The notes under the pieces were generated by a model. The model saw nothing but the letters and a program-made list of their open reading frames with translations. It did not search any database and was not told the DNA's origin. A program made the translations under genes and the position numbers. From Chitinophaga rhizophila (lineage in GTDB: Bacteria; Bacteroidota; Bacteroidia; Chitinophagales; Chitinophagaceae), in contig NZ_JAICCF010000003.1 of NCBI RefSeq assembly GCF_019492185.1, forward strand, positions 1,240,001 through 1,304,000: a DNA stretch of 64,000 bases, written 5' to 3'. Within the stretch, counting starts at the first letter, position 1; every line of letters begins with the position of its first letter. Shown here piece after piece: positions 26,968 to 35,211 of this stretch.

Positions 26968-27813
26968 ATGAAAACTGGTGTGAATAAGCTGAGCGTGGCT
27001 TCCACTTCAGCATTGGTATTGACCTATGTTAAAAGTTTGTACGAACAAGGGTGGGGGAAAGCATACTTATCTCATATAGATTTCAGCCAGGTGAAGGGGT
27101 TGGCTGATGAACTCAGCCGGATTACTCCTTTATTCAGGGAGGCTTTGTTACTGAGAAAGCGGATGGTGCGGCAGTTGATCAGGCAGAAGATGGCGCAGCG
27201 TTCGCGTACACAGATCTGTATTTTGGCGGCGGGGCTGGATCCGTTGGCTTTGCAGATAACAGAGTACTTCCCTGACAAAGATCTGATGATCTATGAAGTA
27301 GATAGCTCGAATATGCGGGAGAAGCAGGAGATATATACAGCGATCAATTTCACAGATGAAAGAGTCCGCACATTACAGGCAGACATCAACAATACGCATC
27401 AGCTGATGACTACTTTGATAGATGCAGGGTATGATCCGGAGCAGCCGGCACTGATCATCTTTGAGGGCATTATGCACTATATCTCAGAGGAGCAGTTTCT
27501 GAGCATTATGAGGAATTTCACGACCAGGGCAAAGCAGCATGCCGTGATCATGGATTACCTGGTATATGCAGAAGGGCTACCATCAGAAGCAGTGTCAAAG
27601 GCTACAGAAATGCTGGATACGATGGAGAGTTATATCGGCAGCCGTTTACAGCAATTCAACCGGAAGAAGATATTAAACCTCTTGTCGCTATTGGAGGCAG
27701 ATGTGGTGGAAGTGTATGATATGCAGTCGGCAGAGCTGACATTGGACGGGCAAAACCGGGTGTATAAGGGAGAGCGTAAGGGTATGCTGGAAATGATATC
27801 CTTTCATATATAG
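26968..27813 (+). CDS. SAM-dependent methyltransferase, leucine carboxyl methyltransferase-like
   Basis: A 281-residue cytosolic protein of the LCM/PPM-type class I methyltransferase family. The SAM-binding loop appears as CILAAGLDPLALQ (AGLD in place of GxGxG, typical of this family), the acidic residue ending strand two as MIYEVDSS, and IIFEGIMHYIS corresponds to the family EGxxxYL motif. Related bacterial proteins methylate small carboxylates or polyketide-like products; the substrate is unknown here. It has no operon partner: a terminator precedes it and a convergent gene follows. Confidence 0.8.
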   Translation: MKTGVNKLSVASTSALVLTYVKSLYEQGWGKAYLSHIDFSQVKGLADELSRITPLFREALLLRKRMVRQLIRQKMAQRSRTQICILAAGLDPLALQITEYFPDKDLMIYEVDSSNMREKQEIYTAINFTDERVRTLQADINNTHQLMTTLIDAGYDPEQPALIIFEGIMHYISEEQFLSIMRNFTTRAKQHAVIMDYLVYAEGLPSEAVSKATEMLDTMESYIGSRLQQFNRKKILNLLSLLEADVVEVYDMQSAELTLDGQNRVYKGERKGMLEMISFHI

Positions 27814-27830
27814 ATATGATGAAAATAGAA

Positions 27831-27862
27831 AGGGAGTACGGTGTTCGTGCACGGTACTCCCT
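27831..27862. terminator. Shared convergent terminator
   Basis: AGGGAGTAC (27831-27839) pairs with GTACTCCCT (27854-27862); it sits between the convergent methyltransferase and pdxA genes. Confidence 0.65.
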
Positions 27863-27886
27863 CTCTGAATATATTATCCGGCCGGA

Positions 27887-28951
27887 TTATTCAGAAGCCA
27901 GCTCTATTTTCTTCAGCGGATTACGGGTATTCTCAGCATATGTTTCTCTCTTTTCCAGAATATCGAGGCAACTGAATATTGCCTGACGGAAAGAGTTTGC
28001 GTCAGCCAGGTTCTTACCGGCAATGTCGAAAGCGGTGCCATGGTCAGGAGAGGTACGTACAATGGGCAGACCTGCCGTGTAGTTGATGCCATGACCTGCA
28101 GCGAGTGACTTAAACGGAATCAGTCCCTGATCGTGATACATGGCCAGTACGCCGTCAAACTGTTCATGCATGTTACGTGCGAAGAAAGCGTCGGCGCTGT
28201 ATGGGCCAAAGCACAGCAGTCCGTTGCCTTTAGCATGGTTGATGGCAGGAATGATTTCTTTGATTTCTTCCTGACCGATCAGGCCATCATCGCCGGCGTG
28301 CGGATTAAGACCCAGTACGGCGATACGTGGGTTGTCGATACCGAAATCTTTGATGAGGCTTTCTTTCATCATGTGCAGCTTGGCAAGGATGTTCTCTTTG
28401 GTTACGAACCTGGAGATTTCGGCAACGGGTACGTGTTCAGTCAGCAGACCAACTCTCATATTGTCGGCAGTCATGAACATGAGAACATCTTTTGCTTCAA
28501 ATGCATCGCGCAGGTAAGGCGTATGGCCGGTGTAATTGAATTGTTCGCTCTGGATGTTCTTTTTATGAATAGGAGCGGTGATGAGGCCTTGAATATATCC
28601 TTCTTTCAGGCAGTCGATGGCGACGGACAGAGAGCGGGCAGCATATTTGCCACCAACTTCGTTCAGGATACCGGGGGTGATCTGTACTTCTTCTTCCCAG
28701 CAGTTATAGACATTCACCTGTTTATGGTTCAGGCGGGTAAATTCTTTAATACTCTGGTAGTTGAAGTTATTTTCATTCATCAGCTTCCTGTAGAAGTTGA
28801 CGGTTTTGTTTGAAGCGAATATAACCGGTGTGCAGAACTCAAGCATTCTGTTGTCAGCAAAGGTTTTGATGATAAGTTCTGTGCCAATGCTGTTGATATC
28901 GCCAACTGTAATGCCGATAACCGGTTTATTTGGATGGGTGTTGTTACTCAT
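27887..28951 (-). CDS. pdxA: 4-hydroxythreonine-4-phosphate dehydrogenase
   Basis: A 354-residue NAD-dependent dehydrogenase of pyridoxal phosphate synthesis (DXP-dependent route), oxidising 4-phosphohydroxythreonine. Family blocks are present: VIGITVGDINSIGTELI at the N-terminus (the usual GDPxGIG reads GDINSIG), a GHTPYLRDAF metal-site region, GLNPHAGDDGLIGQEE, and YHDQGLIPFK. I choose ATG 28951: the longer frame to 29008 adds residues unlike the family, and a -7 box at 28972-28979 would put the transcript start between the two candidates. It is divergent from rsmA. Confidence 0.93.
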   Translation of the reverse strand: MSNNTHPNKPVIGITVGDINSIGTELIIKTFADNRMLEFCTPVIFASNKTVNFYRKLMNENNFNYQSIKEFTRLNHKQVNVYNCWEEEVQITPGILNEVGGKYAARSLSVAIDCLKEGYIQGLITAPIHKKNIQSEQFNYTGHTPYLRDAFEAKDVLMFMTADNMRVGLLTEHVPVAEISRFVTKENILAKLHMMKESLIKDFGIDNPRIAVLGLNPHAGDDGLIGQEEIKEIIPAINHAKGNGLLCFGPYSADAFFARNMHEQFDGVLAMYHDQGLIPFKSLAAGHGINYTAGLPIVRTSPDHGTAFDIAGKNLADANSFRQAIFSCLDILEKRETYAENTRNPLKKIELASE

Positions 28952-28971
28952 GCTAAATTGAGAATAATGGG

Positions 28972-28979
28972 CAAATATA
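28972..28979 (-). promoter_or_regulatory. -7 promoter box for pdxA
   Basis: The minus strand reads TATATTTG, a perfect TAnnTTTG, 20 nt before the ATG at 28951. It supports the shorter start. Confidence 0.55.
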
Positions 28980-29046
28980 TGAATAATAGCCGGGAAGCTG
29001 AACGGCATAACGACTGTATCTTGGAGCTTTGCTGGTAAGTTTTCCT

Positions 29047-29054
29047 TAATTTTG
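29047..29054 (+). promoter_or_regulatory. -7 promoter box for rsmA
   Basis: TAATTTTG matches TAnnTTTG; the ATG at 29065 follows after 10 nt, giving a very short leader. Confidence 0.45.
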
Positions 29055-29064
29055 CAGGCTAATC

Positions 29065-29814
29065 ATGTATACACTCAAAAAATCGCTGGGTCAGCATTTC
29101 CTGAAGGATGAGAATATCTGTAGGAAGATCGTGGAGGCATTACCTGTAATTCCCGGACAACAGATAGTGGAAGTAGGCCCTGGTGGGGGCGCTATTACCA
29201 AATACCTTTTACAGATTCCGGACGTACACTTTAAAGCAGTGGAGCTGGATACCGAGAAGGTGCAGTTTTTGGAAAAGACATATCCAGACATCCAGGGCAA
29301 GATCATCAATGAAAGTATTCTCGATACCCAGGTTCCTTACCAGGGCGAGTTTAGTATGATTGGTAATTTCCCTTACAACATATCTTCTCAGATCATGTTC
29401 CGGGTGCTGGAGTGGCGTGAGCAGATACCGACTGTGGTGGGTATGTTCCAGAAAGAGGTAGCATTGCGTATAGCGGCTACAAAGGGTAAGGAATATGGCA
29501 TCTTAAGTGTGCTGACGCAGGCATATTACAAGGTTGAGTATTTGTTTGAGGTACATGAGAACTGCTTCAATCCACCACCCAAGGTGAAGTCAGCAGTGAT
29601 CAGATTGGAGAGACTTGAGCAGCCGGTAGATATTGCCAGTGAGCGTAAGTTTTTTGTGTTGGTGAAGACGGCATTTGGTCAGCGGCGTAAGCAGTTGCGT
29701 AATCCGTTGAAAGGGTTATTTAATAAAGAAGTATTGCAGGACAGCATTTTTAATAAGAGAGCTGAAGAGTTGAGTGTGGCTGATTTTGCAGCATTATCCC
29801 ATAAGATGATATGA
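29065..29814 (+). CDS. rsmA: 16S rRNA dimethyladenosine transferase (KsgA/RsmA)
   Basis: A 249-residue class I methyltransferase that dimethylates two adjacent adenosines in helix 45 of 16S rRNA. It starts with the family LGQHFLKDENICRKIV, has SAM motif I as VEVGPGGGAITKYL, and the catalytic motif IV as NFPYNISSQI (Phe in place of the more usual Leu). The C-terminal small domain includes PPPKVKSAVIRL and FGQRRKQLRN. Length is normal for Bacteroidota. Its stop overlaps the next start by ATGA. Confidence 0.96.
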   Translation: MYTLKKSLGQHFLKDENICRKIVEALPVIPGQQIVEVGPGGGAITKYLLQIPDVHFKAVELDTEKVQFLEKTYPDIQGKIINESILDTQVPYQGEFSMIGNFPYNISSQIMFRVLEWREQIPTVVGMFQKEVALRIAATKGKEYGILSVLTQAYYKVEYLFEVHENCFNPPPKVKSAVIRLERLEQPVDIASERKFFVLVKTAFGQRRKQLRNPLKGLFNKEVLQDSIFNKRAEELSVADFAALSHKMI

Positions 29815-30740
29815 GCAGGAAAGTATTGATCACCGCTAAGGTGCATAATTATTTGATTCAACGGCTGGAAGAAAAAGGATTTGAGGTTAGTTATCAGCCG
29901 TCTGTTACATACGACGAGGTGGTAGCAGCCATCCCGGAGTTTACCGGTATGATCGTCACTACCAGGATCAAGGTAGATAAAGACATGCTGGATCGTGCAG
30001 GGCAGTTGGAGTGGATTGGCCGGTTGGGTAGTGGAATGGAGCTGATTGATGTACCCTATGCAGAAAGTAAGGGCATCAGATGCGTAAGTAGTCCGGAAGG
30101 CAACAGAGATACGGTAGGAGAGCAGGCAGTAGGCATGCTGCTGGTGCTGATGAATAATATTCTGAAGAGTAACCTGGAACTGCGTCAGGGTATCTGGGAG
30201 CGGGATGGTAACAGAGCCACAGAACTGGGAGGCAGAACCGTCGGTATTATCGGGTACGGTAATACAGGAGGTGCATTTGCACGTAAGCTGAAAGGTTTTG
30301 ACGTGGAAATACTGGCGTATGATAAGTATAAGACAGGGTTCAGCGACGAGTATGTTACCGAGGCAACGATGGAAGAGTTGTATGAGCGGGCGGATATAGT
30401 GAGCGTACATCTCCCGTTGACAGCAGAGACACACCATCTGGCTAATGCGGCTTTCTTCAGGGCTTTTAAGAAACCGATCCGGTTTATTAATGCCGCCAGG
30501 GGGAAGATTGTGAATACGGCAGATATTATTGCAGCGCTGGAAGATGAGACAATTGCAGGAGCTTGCCTGGATGTGCTGGAGAACGAGAAACTGTCTACTT
30601 ATAGTGCAATTGAGAAAGAACAGTTTGAGAAATTACTCCAGTTCAGCAACGTTGTGATGACGCCGCATATAGGTGGTTATTCACATGAGGCCAGTATCAA
30701 AATGGCGCGTATTGTATTGGAGAAACTGCATATTCTCTGA
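29811..30740 (+). CDS. D-2-hydroxyacid dehydrogenase family protein
   Basis: A 309-residue NAD-dependent dehydrogenase. The Rossmann loop is GIIGYGNTGGAFARKL; the catalytic triad is visible as Arg in FINAARGKIV, Glu in CLDVLENEK and His in MTPHIGGYSHEA. It lacks the ACT domain of long SerA proteins, so it could be a short 3-phosphoglycerate dehydrogenase or act on another 2-hydroxyacid. It overlaps rsmA by 4 nt and should be translated from the same mRNA, although no functional link is obvious. Confidence 0.88.
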   Translation: MSRKVLITAKVHNYLIQRLEEKGFEVSYQPSVTYDEVVAAIPEFTGMIVTTRIKVDKDMLDRAGQLEWIGRLGSGMELIDVPYAESKGIRCVSSPEGNRDTVGEQAVGMLLVLMNNILKSNLELRQGIWERDGNRATELGGRTVGIIGYGNTGGAFARKLKGFDVEILAYDKYKTGFSDEYVTEATMEELYERADIVSVHLPLTAETHHLANAAFFRAFKKPIRFINAARGKIVNTADIIAALEDETIAGACLDVLENEKLSTYSAIEKEQFEKLLQFSNVVMTPHIGGYSHEASIKMARIVLEKLHIL

Positions 30741-30829
30741 TAGTATGGGCTGCTCAGTCTGTTTTATTACAAATACTGTACATACGACAATATTTGTTGT
30801 ATAAATCGGCGAGGTGATGTAAAAAATAT

Positions 30830-30837
30830 TATATTTG
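30830..30837 (+). promoter_or_regulatory. -7 promoter box for greA
   Basis: TATATTTG, a perfect TAnnTTTG, about 76 nt before the greA ATG. Confidence 0.5.
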
Positions 30838-30913
30838 CGATATACCAATCTTGCAACGCTTCTGTGCAAACGGAGGCGTTGATTTTTTTTCTTTATTTCA
30901 AAAACATAACGTT

Positions 30914-31387
30914 ATGTCTGGTATAAACTACGTTACCAAAGAGACGCTGGAGCAGATGCGTGAGGAACTCACCTTCCTGAAAACCAAGGGACGCGCAGAG
31001 ATAGCCAGGGCCATTGCGGAAGCGCGGGAAAAAGGTGACCTCAAAGAGAATGCGGAGTATGATGCTGCTAAAGAAGCACAAGGTATGCACGAAGCAAAAG
31101 TTGCAGTACTGGAGAGCGCGATAGCAACGGCAAGAGTGGTGGAAGCGGATTCCATTGATACCTCCAAAGTATCCATATTATGTAAGGTAACCATTACAAA
31201 TCTGGCTAATAAGAAGACATTTACCTACCAGTTGGTTTCCGAGAAGGAAGCTGATCTGAAGCAGAACAAGATCTCTGTAACATCTCCGATTGGCAAGGGC
31301 CTGTTGGGCAAGGCAGTTGGTGACGTTGCGGATGTACAGGCACCTAATGGTAGTATGAAATTTAAGATTGAGAATATTACGATATAA
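30914..31387 (+). CDS. greA: Transcription elongation factor GreA
   Basis: A 157-residue GreA: N-terminal antiparallel coiled coil (about residues 8-75) with the acidic tip segment REKGDLKENAEYDAAKE that reaches the RNA polymerase active site and promotes cleavage of backtracked RNA, then the C-terminal FKBP-like domain ending with SPIGKGLLGKAVGD. The start is ATG 30914; the upstream extension to 30851 is not family sequence. It has its own promoter box and a strong terminator. Confidence 0.96.
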   Translation: MSGINYVTKETLEQMREELTFLKTKGRAEIARAIAEAREKGDLKENAEYDAAKEAQGMHEAKVAVLESAIATARVVEADSIDTSKVSILCKVTITNLANKKTFTYQLVSEKEADLKQNKISVTSPIGKGLLGKAVGDVADVQAPNGSMKFKIENITI

Positions 31388-31407
31388 GTAGCAGCATATT
31401 TTTGCAC

Positions 31408-31447
31408 AAAGCCCGCCCTTGTTTCCAGCAAGGGCGGGCTTTTTTTT
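31408..31447 (+). terminator. Terminator of greA
   Basis: AGCCCGCCCTT (31410-31420) and AAGGGCGGGCT (31430-31440) form an 11-bp stem followed by eight T residues. Confidence 0.9.
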
Positions 31448-31476
31448 ATAACTTTAGGCAGATTAAAACGAAACCC

Positions 31477-31872
31477 ATGTCTGTTTTCACAAAGATCATC
31501 AAAGGAGAGATACCAAGTTACAAGATAGCCGAGAACGATAGTTTTTATGCCTTTCTGGATATATTTCCGTTAGTGAAAGGTCATACGCTTATCGTACCCA
31601 AGGTAGAAATTGACAAGTTTTTTGATTTGACGGATGATCTGCTGGGGGAGTGGTTATTGTTTGCGAAGCCTATTGCACAGTCTATAGAGCGTAACTTTCC
31701 CTGCAATCGTGTAGGTATAAGCGTGGTTGGGCTGGAAGTACCACATGCTCATATGCACCTGATACCTATCAACTCATCCGATGATATGAACTTTGCGCGG
31801 CCTAAGCTGAAGTTGACTGAGGAGGAATTTAAGGCCATTCAGCAACAGATTATAGCTGGCCTGGAACGTTAA
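31477..31872 (+). CDS. HIT family nucleotide-binding hydrolase
   Basis: A 131-residue protein of the Hint branch. The histidine triad is complete as VPHAHMHL near residues 95-102, and the N-terminal SVFTKIIKGEIPSYKIAEND and FPLVKGHTLIVPK are typical. Family members hydrolyse nucleoside phosphoramidates or similar; the physiological substrate is unknown. ATG 31477 is the family start. The 3' end overlaps the convergent regulator gene by 23 nt. Confidence 0.93.
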   Translation: MSVFTKIIKGEIPSYKIAENDSFYAFLDIFPLVKGHTLIVPKVEIDKFFDLTDDLLGEWLLFAKPIAQSIERNFPCNRVGISVVGLEVPHAHMHLIPINSSDDMNFARPKLKLTEEEFKAIQQQIIAGLER

Positions 31873-32554
31873 ACCGGAAACCTACTCCGTGTAGGGTTTC
31901 TAATTTGATGGAGGGGTCTGACTTAAAGTGTTTTCTGAGTTTGGTAATGAATACGTCCATGCTGCGGCCCAGAAAATAGTCATCCTTTCCCCATACGTGA
32001 AACAATATTTCTTCCCGTTTGAGTGTCTTATTTGCATTATCGCAGAGATACTTGAGCAGGTCGGCTTCTTTTTGGGTAAGTGTACTGGAGACTTCTCCGT
32101 TCTTTTCACGGAGGATGAGGTCATTATAGTCAAAGGTGAGTTTGCCTATATTGTACTGTGTGCGTTTTTCTGATGCGGTGTGAGCAGCTTTGCTCCGTTT
32201 CAGGAATACTTCAATACGCAGCAGGAGTTCCTGCATGCTGAATGGTTTGGTTATGTAATCGTCTGCGCCGGTCTTGAACCCTTTGATTTTATCTTCATCC
32301 AGTGCTTTCGATGTCAGAAAGAGAATGGGGATGAAGTCATTTTTTCTACGGATTTGTTCTGCCAGTGTAAAGCCGTCTTTTTTAGGCATAACAACATCCA
32401 GTAAACATATATCAAAGGTTCGCGACTGGAATTGTTCCCAGGCCATCTGTCCGTCTGTGCTATGTACCACGTCGTAGCCTGCTTCTTCCAGTCGTTTCTT
32501 AGTTACCGCACCAACATTCTGATCATCTTCCACCAATAGGATTCTTGCTTTCAT
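31850..32554 (-). CDS. OmpR-family response regulator (orphan)
   Basis: A 234-residue regulator: receiver with D10/D11 and phospho-acceptor Asp53 in ICLLDVVMP, Thr in LFLTSKAL, Lys in YITKPFSM; C-terminal winged helix ending in the RSMDVFITKLRKHFK recognition region. The style resembles RprY of Bacteroidota. No histidine kinase is adjacent, so the partner is encoded elsewhere. The last 23 nt are antisense to the end of the HIT gene, so the two genes share no room for a terminator. Confidence 0.9.
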   Translation of the reverse strand: MKARILLVEDDQNVGAVTKKRLEEAGYDVVHSTDGQMAWEQFQSRTFDICLLDVVMPKKDGFTLAEQIRRKNDFIPILFLTSKALDEDKIKGFKTGADDYITKPFSMQELLLRIEVFLKRSKAAHTASEKRTQYNIGKLTFDYNDLILREKNGEVSSTLTQKEADLLKYLCDNANKTLKREEILFHVWGKDDYFLGRSMDVFITKLRKHFKSDPSIKLETLHGVGFRFNVPGQL

Positions 32555-32594
32555 AGCTTGTGATGCTGATTATATAAATACCATATTCATGGTG

Positions 32595-32619
32595 AAAAGC
32601 CCCAAGTACCTTACGGGGC
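32595..32619 (-). terminator. Terminator of ruvC
   Basis: On the minus strand GCCCC and GGGGC enclose an 11-nt loop and are followed by TTTT. The stem is short. Confidence 0.5.
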
Positions 32620-32711
32620 ATTTATGAAGATTTTGATTCAAAGTAAATACAATTTCTCAACTTCTGGAAAAACGTCAGCGTTAAACCTGGAATTATCTGT
32701 CAGACAAAATA

Positions 32712-33272
32712 TTATCCTATAATTCTATCGGGGTGCTTTTGAAGGAATTGATCCCATCCTTTGGCTTTACGTGTATCCGGTAATACGCTTGATTCCTGAA
32801 AGTGGTGACACACGGCAACAGCGAGTGCATCGGAAGCATCCAGGTACTCAGGACGTTCATTAAAGTGTAATATTCTTTGTAACATCTGCCAAATCTGCTC
32901 TTTATCGGCATTACCATTGCCGGTAATAGACTGTTTGACTTTTTTTGGAGAGTATTCTGTAACGGGTACTCCTGCCTGCATTGCAGTGGCTATAGCTACG
33001 CCCTGGGCACGGCCAAGCTTTAACATGCTTTGCACGTTTTTACCAAAGAAAGGAGCTTCAATTGCGCAGGAAACCGGTTTGTGCAAATGTATCAGTTCAT
33101 TTACACGGGCGTGTATCAGTTGTAGCCTTTCATAGTGGTCTTTATGACGGGACAGTTTGAGCACATCCATTTCCAGCAGGCTGGCTTTAGATCCCTCTAC
33201 CAATATCAGTCCGTAACCCATCACAAGTGTACCGGGGTCAATGCCCAGAATTATTTTTGACTTGTTTGCCAA
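32712..33272 (-). CDS. ruvC: Holliday junction resolvase RuvC
   Basis: A 186-residue endonuclease that resolves Holliday junctions with RuvAB. Catalytic acids are visible: Asp in ILGIDPGTLVMGYG, Glu in CAIEAPFFGKN, and the C-terminal pair in DASDALAVAVCHH. No ATG lies near the family start; I choose TTG 33272 (ANKSKIILGIDPGT). The frame extends to another TTG at 33332, but a minus-strand -7 box at 33309-33316 would start the transcript between them. It is divergent from the membrane protein gene and lies far from ruvB (39886). Confidence 0.93.
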   Translation of the reverse strand: MANKSKIILGIDPGTLVMGYGLILVEGSKASLLEMDVLKLSRHKDHYERLQLIHARVNELIHLHKPVSCAIEAPFFGKNVQSMLKLGRAQGVAIATAMQAGVPVTEYSPKKVKQSITGNGNADKEQIWQMLQRILHFNERPEYLDASDALAVAVCHHFQESSVLPDTRKAKGWDQFLQKHPDRIIG

Positions 33273-33280
33273 CCACAGTT

Positions 33281-33316
33281 TATTTTTGCCAAAATCTTGA
33301 TGTCTGAACAAAAATA
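33281..33316. promoter_or_regulatory. Interleaved divergent promoters (ruvC and membrane protein)
   Basis: Plus strand TATTTTTG at 33281-33288 has a TTTG 21 nt upstream (33256-33259). Minus strand TATTTTTG occupies 33309-33316. Predicted start sites (about 33294 plus, about 33303 minus) would make the two transcripts overlap by about 10 nt. Confidence 0.4.
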
Positions 33317-33348
33317 CCAAAATAATTCTCAATTATCTGCTGGGAGCA

Positions 33349-34296
33349 GTGCTTTTTACGTGGTTAGCCTATTCTATCTATACACAATTGCTGCATCAGC
33401 CCAATCTGACGGCTTCATTATGGCAGATGATGGGCACTCTCAGGAGTAAAGGCGGACTTGCCTTAGTACTTGTACTCATAGGAATGTTGTTAAACTGGGG
33501 CCTGGAAGCCCGAAAATGGCAATTACTGGTCAAGCCGTTGCAACACATATCGTTCTTTAGAGCCTTTAGCGCAGTACTCTCAGGAGTATCTTTTTCTATC
33601 AACACCCCTAACCGTATCGGTGAATATGGCGGCCGGGTATTATACCTCCGGAACAACCGCAGTAAGCTGAAAGGGATTGCTGCCACAATGGTGGGCAGCT
33701 TCAGCCAGCTAATCGTGACTATTATCTTTGGGTTAACAGGACTGTGCTATTATATCAACAAATTCCCGCTGGTTAAGGGAAATAACTATTTTGCCCCTCA
33801 CTTCTGGGAGAAAATTCTGGTAGGATTGCTAATAGTTATTTGTGCCTTGGTCATATTGTTATATTTTAGACTGCAAATCATCCTGGCCATATTTGAAAAG
33901 ATCCCATTGTTGAGAAAAGCCAGGATATTTGTGCAGATCATTGTTCGTTACTCAGCTGGTGACCTCGAACATCTACTCCTGCTTTCAGCCGTCAGATATG
34001 TGGTCTTCTCGGCACAGTATTTGATTTTGCTTGACACATTGGGCGTGGAGATGCTCTGGTGGCAAGGATTTTTGATGAATGCTGTTGTTTATCTTGTAAT
34101 GGCCCTGGTACCTACGATCGCTATTGCGGAACTTGGACTCAGAGGAAAAGTCAGCCTGTACTTCATGGGATTACTGAGTGCCAATAGTCCGGGAATCATC
34201 GCTGCCACTGTATGCATCTGGGTAATAAACCTGGTTCTGCCAGCCATCCTGGGAAGTGTGTTGTTGCTGGGAATCAAGATTTTTAAGGAAAAATAG
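33349..34296 (+). CDS. Lysylphosphatidylglycerol synthase-type transmembrane protein (UPF0104)
   Basis: A 315-residue inner-membrane protein with about seven hydrophobic segments and the family NTPNRIGEYGGRVLYL and MALVPTIAIAELGLRGKVS motifs. It has the flippase-like membrane domain of MprF but no aminoacyl-transferase domain; substrates of such proteins are poorly known. The GTG at 33349 cuts into the first TM helix. The same frame continues upstream to CTG 33304, adding NKNTKIILNYLLGA, which completes the helix; I think the true start may be this CTG. The DUF3108 gene begins 9 nt downstream, so they form an operon. Confidence 0.8.
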   Translation: MLFTWLAYSIYTQLLHQPNLTASLWQMMGTLRSKGGLALVLVLIGMLLNWGLEARKWQLLVKPLQHISFFRAFSAVLSGVSFSINTPNRIGEYGGRVLYLRNNRSKLKGIAATMVGSFSQLIVTIIFGLTGLCYYINKFPLVKGNNYFAPHFWEKILVGLLIVICALVILLYFRLQIILAIFEKIPLLRKARIFVQIIVRYSAGDLEHLLLLSAVRYVVFSAQYLILLDTLGVEMLWWQGFLMNAVVYLVMALVPTIAIAELGLRGKVSLYFMGLLSANSPGIIAATVCIWVINLVLPAILGSVLLLGIKIFKEK

Positions 34297-34305
34297 CTTT
34301 CATCA

Positions 34306-35094
34306 ATGAGGTTTCTTCTACTATTAATCATTAGTCTGGCCGCTATCCGCCCTGTATCAGCGCAGAATGAATTTTGTGGACTTACGAATACCAGTTTCAA
34401 AGCCGGCGAAAGTATCACATTTAAGGTATATTATAACCTGGGCAAACTCTTCGTAGGAGCAGGGGAAGCCGTATTTACCTGTAACCTGGAAAAACTCAAT
34501 GGAAGAGATGTATACCATGTTACCGGTGATGGTAAGACCTTCCGTACCTATGACTGGTTCTTTAAAGTAAGAGACAAGTACGAAAGCTACATCGATACAG
34601 CCTCCCTTCAGCCTCAGCGCTTTGTAAGGAATGTAAATGAAGGCGGTTATAAAATAAACCAGAACGTAACCTTCAATCATGCCCAGAATACAGCCATCAG
34701 TAACACATCCACACAGAAAATACCCAATTGCACACAGGATGTGATCAGCGCCATCTATTATGCCCGGAATATCAACTTTGACAAGTACAAACCCGGCGAT
34801 AAGATATTCTTCAATATGTTCCTTGACGACAAAGTTTACAATATCTATATCCGTTATATCGGCAAAGAAACAGTGGAAACCAAGTTCGGGAAGTTTCGCG
34901 CTATCAAGTTTGCACCACTCCTGATACAAGGTACCATGTTCGAGGGAGGAGAGAAAATGACAGTGTGGGTAAGCGACGACGCTAATAAAGTACCCCTCCG
35001 TGTAGATAGCCCTATCTCAGTAGGTAGTATCAAAGTGGATATGGTCGATTACAAAAACCTCCGGTATAACTTCACCTCCCTGATCCGTAAGTAG
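34306..35094 (+). CDS. DUF3108 domain-containing exported protein
   Basis: A 262-residue protein with a signal peptide (ends VSAQ, about residue 19) and a beta-rich domain of the DUF3108 family: AGESITFKVYYNLGKLFVGAGEA at the start and later FDKYKPGDKIFFNMFLDDKVY. Family proteins are periplasmic and of unknown function. Cotranscription with the upstream membrane protein (9-nt gap) suggests work on the same envelope process. Confidence 0.82.
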   Translation: MRFLLLLIISLAAIRPVSAQNEFCGLTNTSFKAGESITFKVYYNLGKLFVGAGEAVFTCNLEKLNGRDVYHVTGDGKTFRTYDWFFKVRDKYESYIDTASLQPQRFVRNVNEGGYKINQNVTFNHAQNTAISNTSTQKIPNCTQDVISAIYYARNINFDKYKPGDKIFFNMFLDDKVYNIYIRYIGKETVETKFGKFRAIKFAPLLIQGTMFEGGEKMTVWVSDDANKVPLRVDSPISVGSIKVDMVDYKNLRYNFTSLIRK

Positions 35095-35157
35095 CCTACC
35101 GGGTATTATCGTCCGCTTTTCACCTAATTTTAACGTTCTGTATGCAATGGCCTGTCA

Positions 35158-35186
35158 TTTGCGGACTATAATAATACCTATATTTG
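35158..35186 (+). promoter_or_regulatory. Promoter of the second orphan regulator
   Basis: TTTG at 35158-35161 and TATATTTG at 35179-35186 (17-nt spacing, slightly short), 25 nt before the ATG at 35212. Confidence 0.5.
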
Positions 35187-35211
35187 TTTGCACATTAATA
35201 CTTTATTGAAT

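Noticed and set aside
31397-31404. TATTTTTG -7 box that could serve the HIT gene
   Set aside because: A start site here would run straight into the greA terminator at 31408-31447 before reaching the gene.
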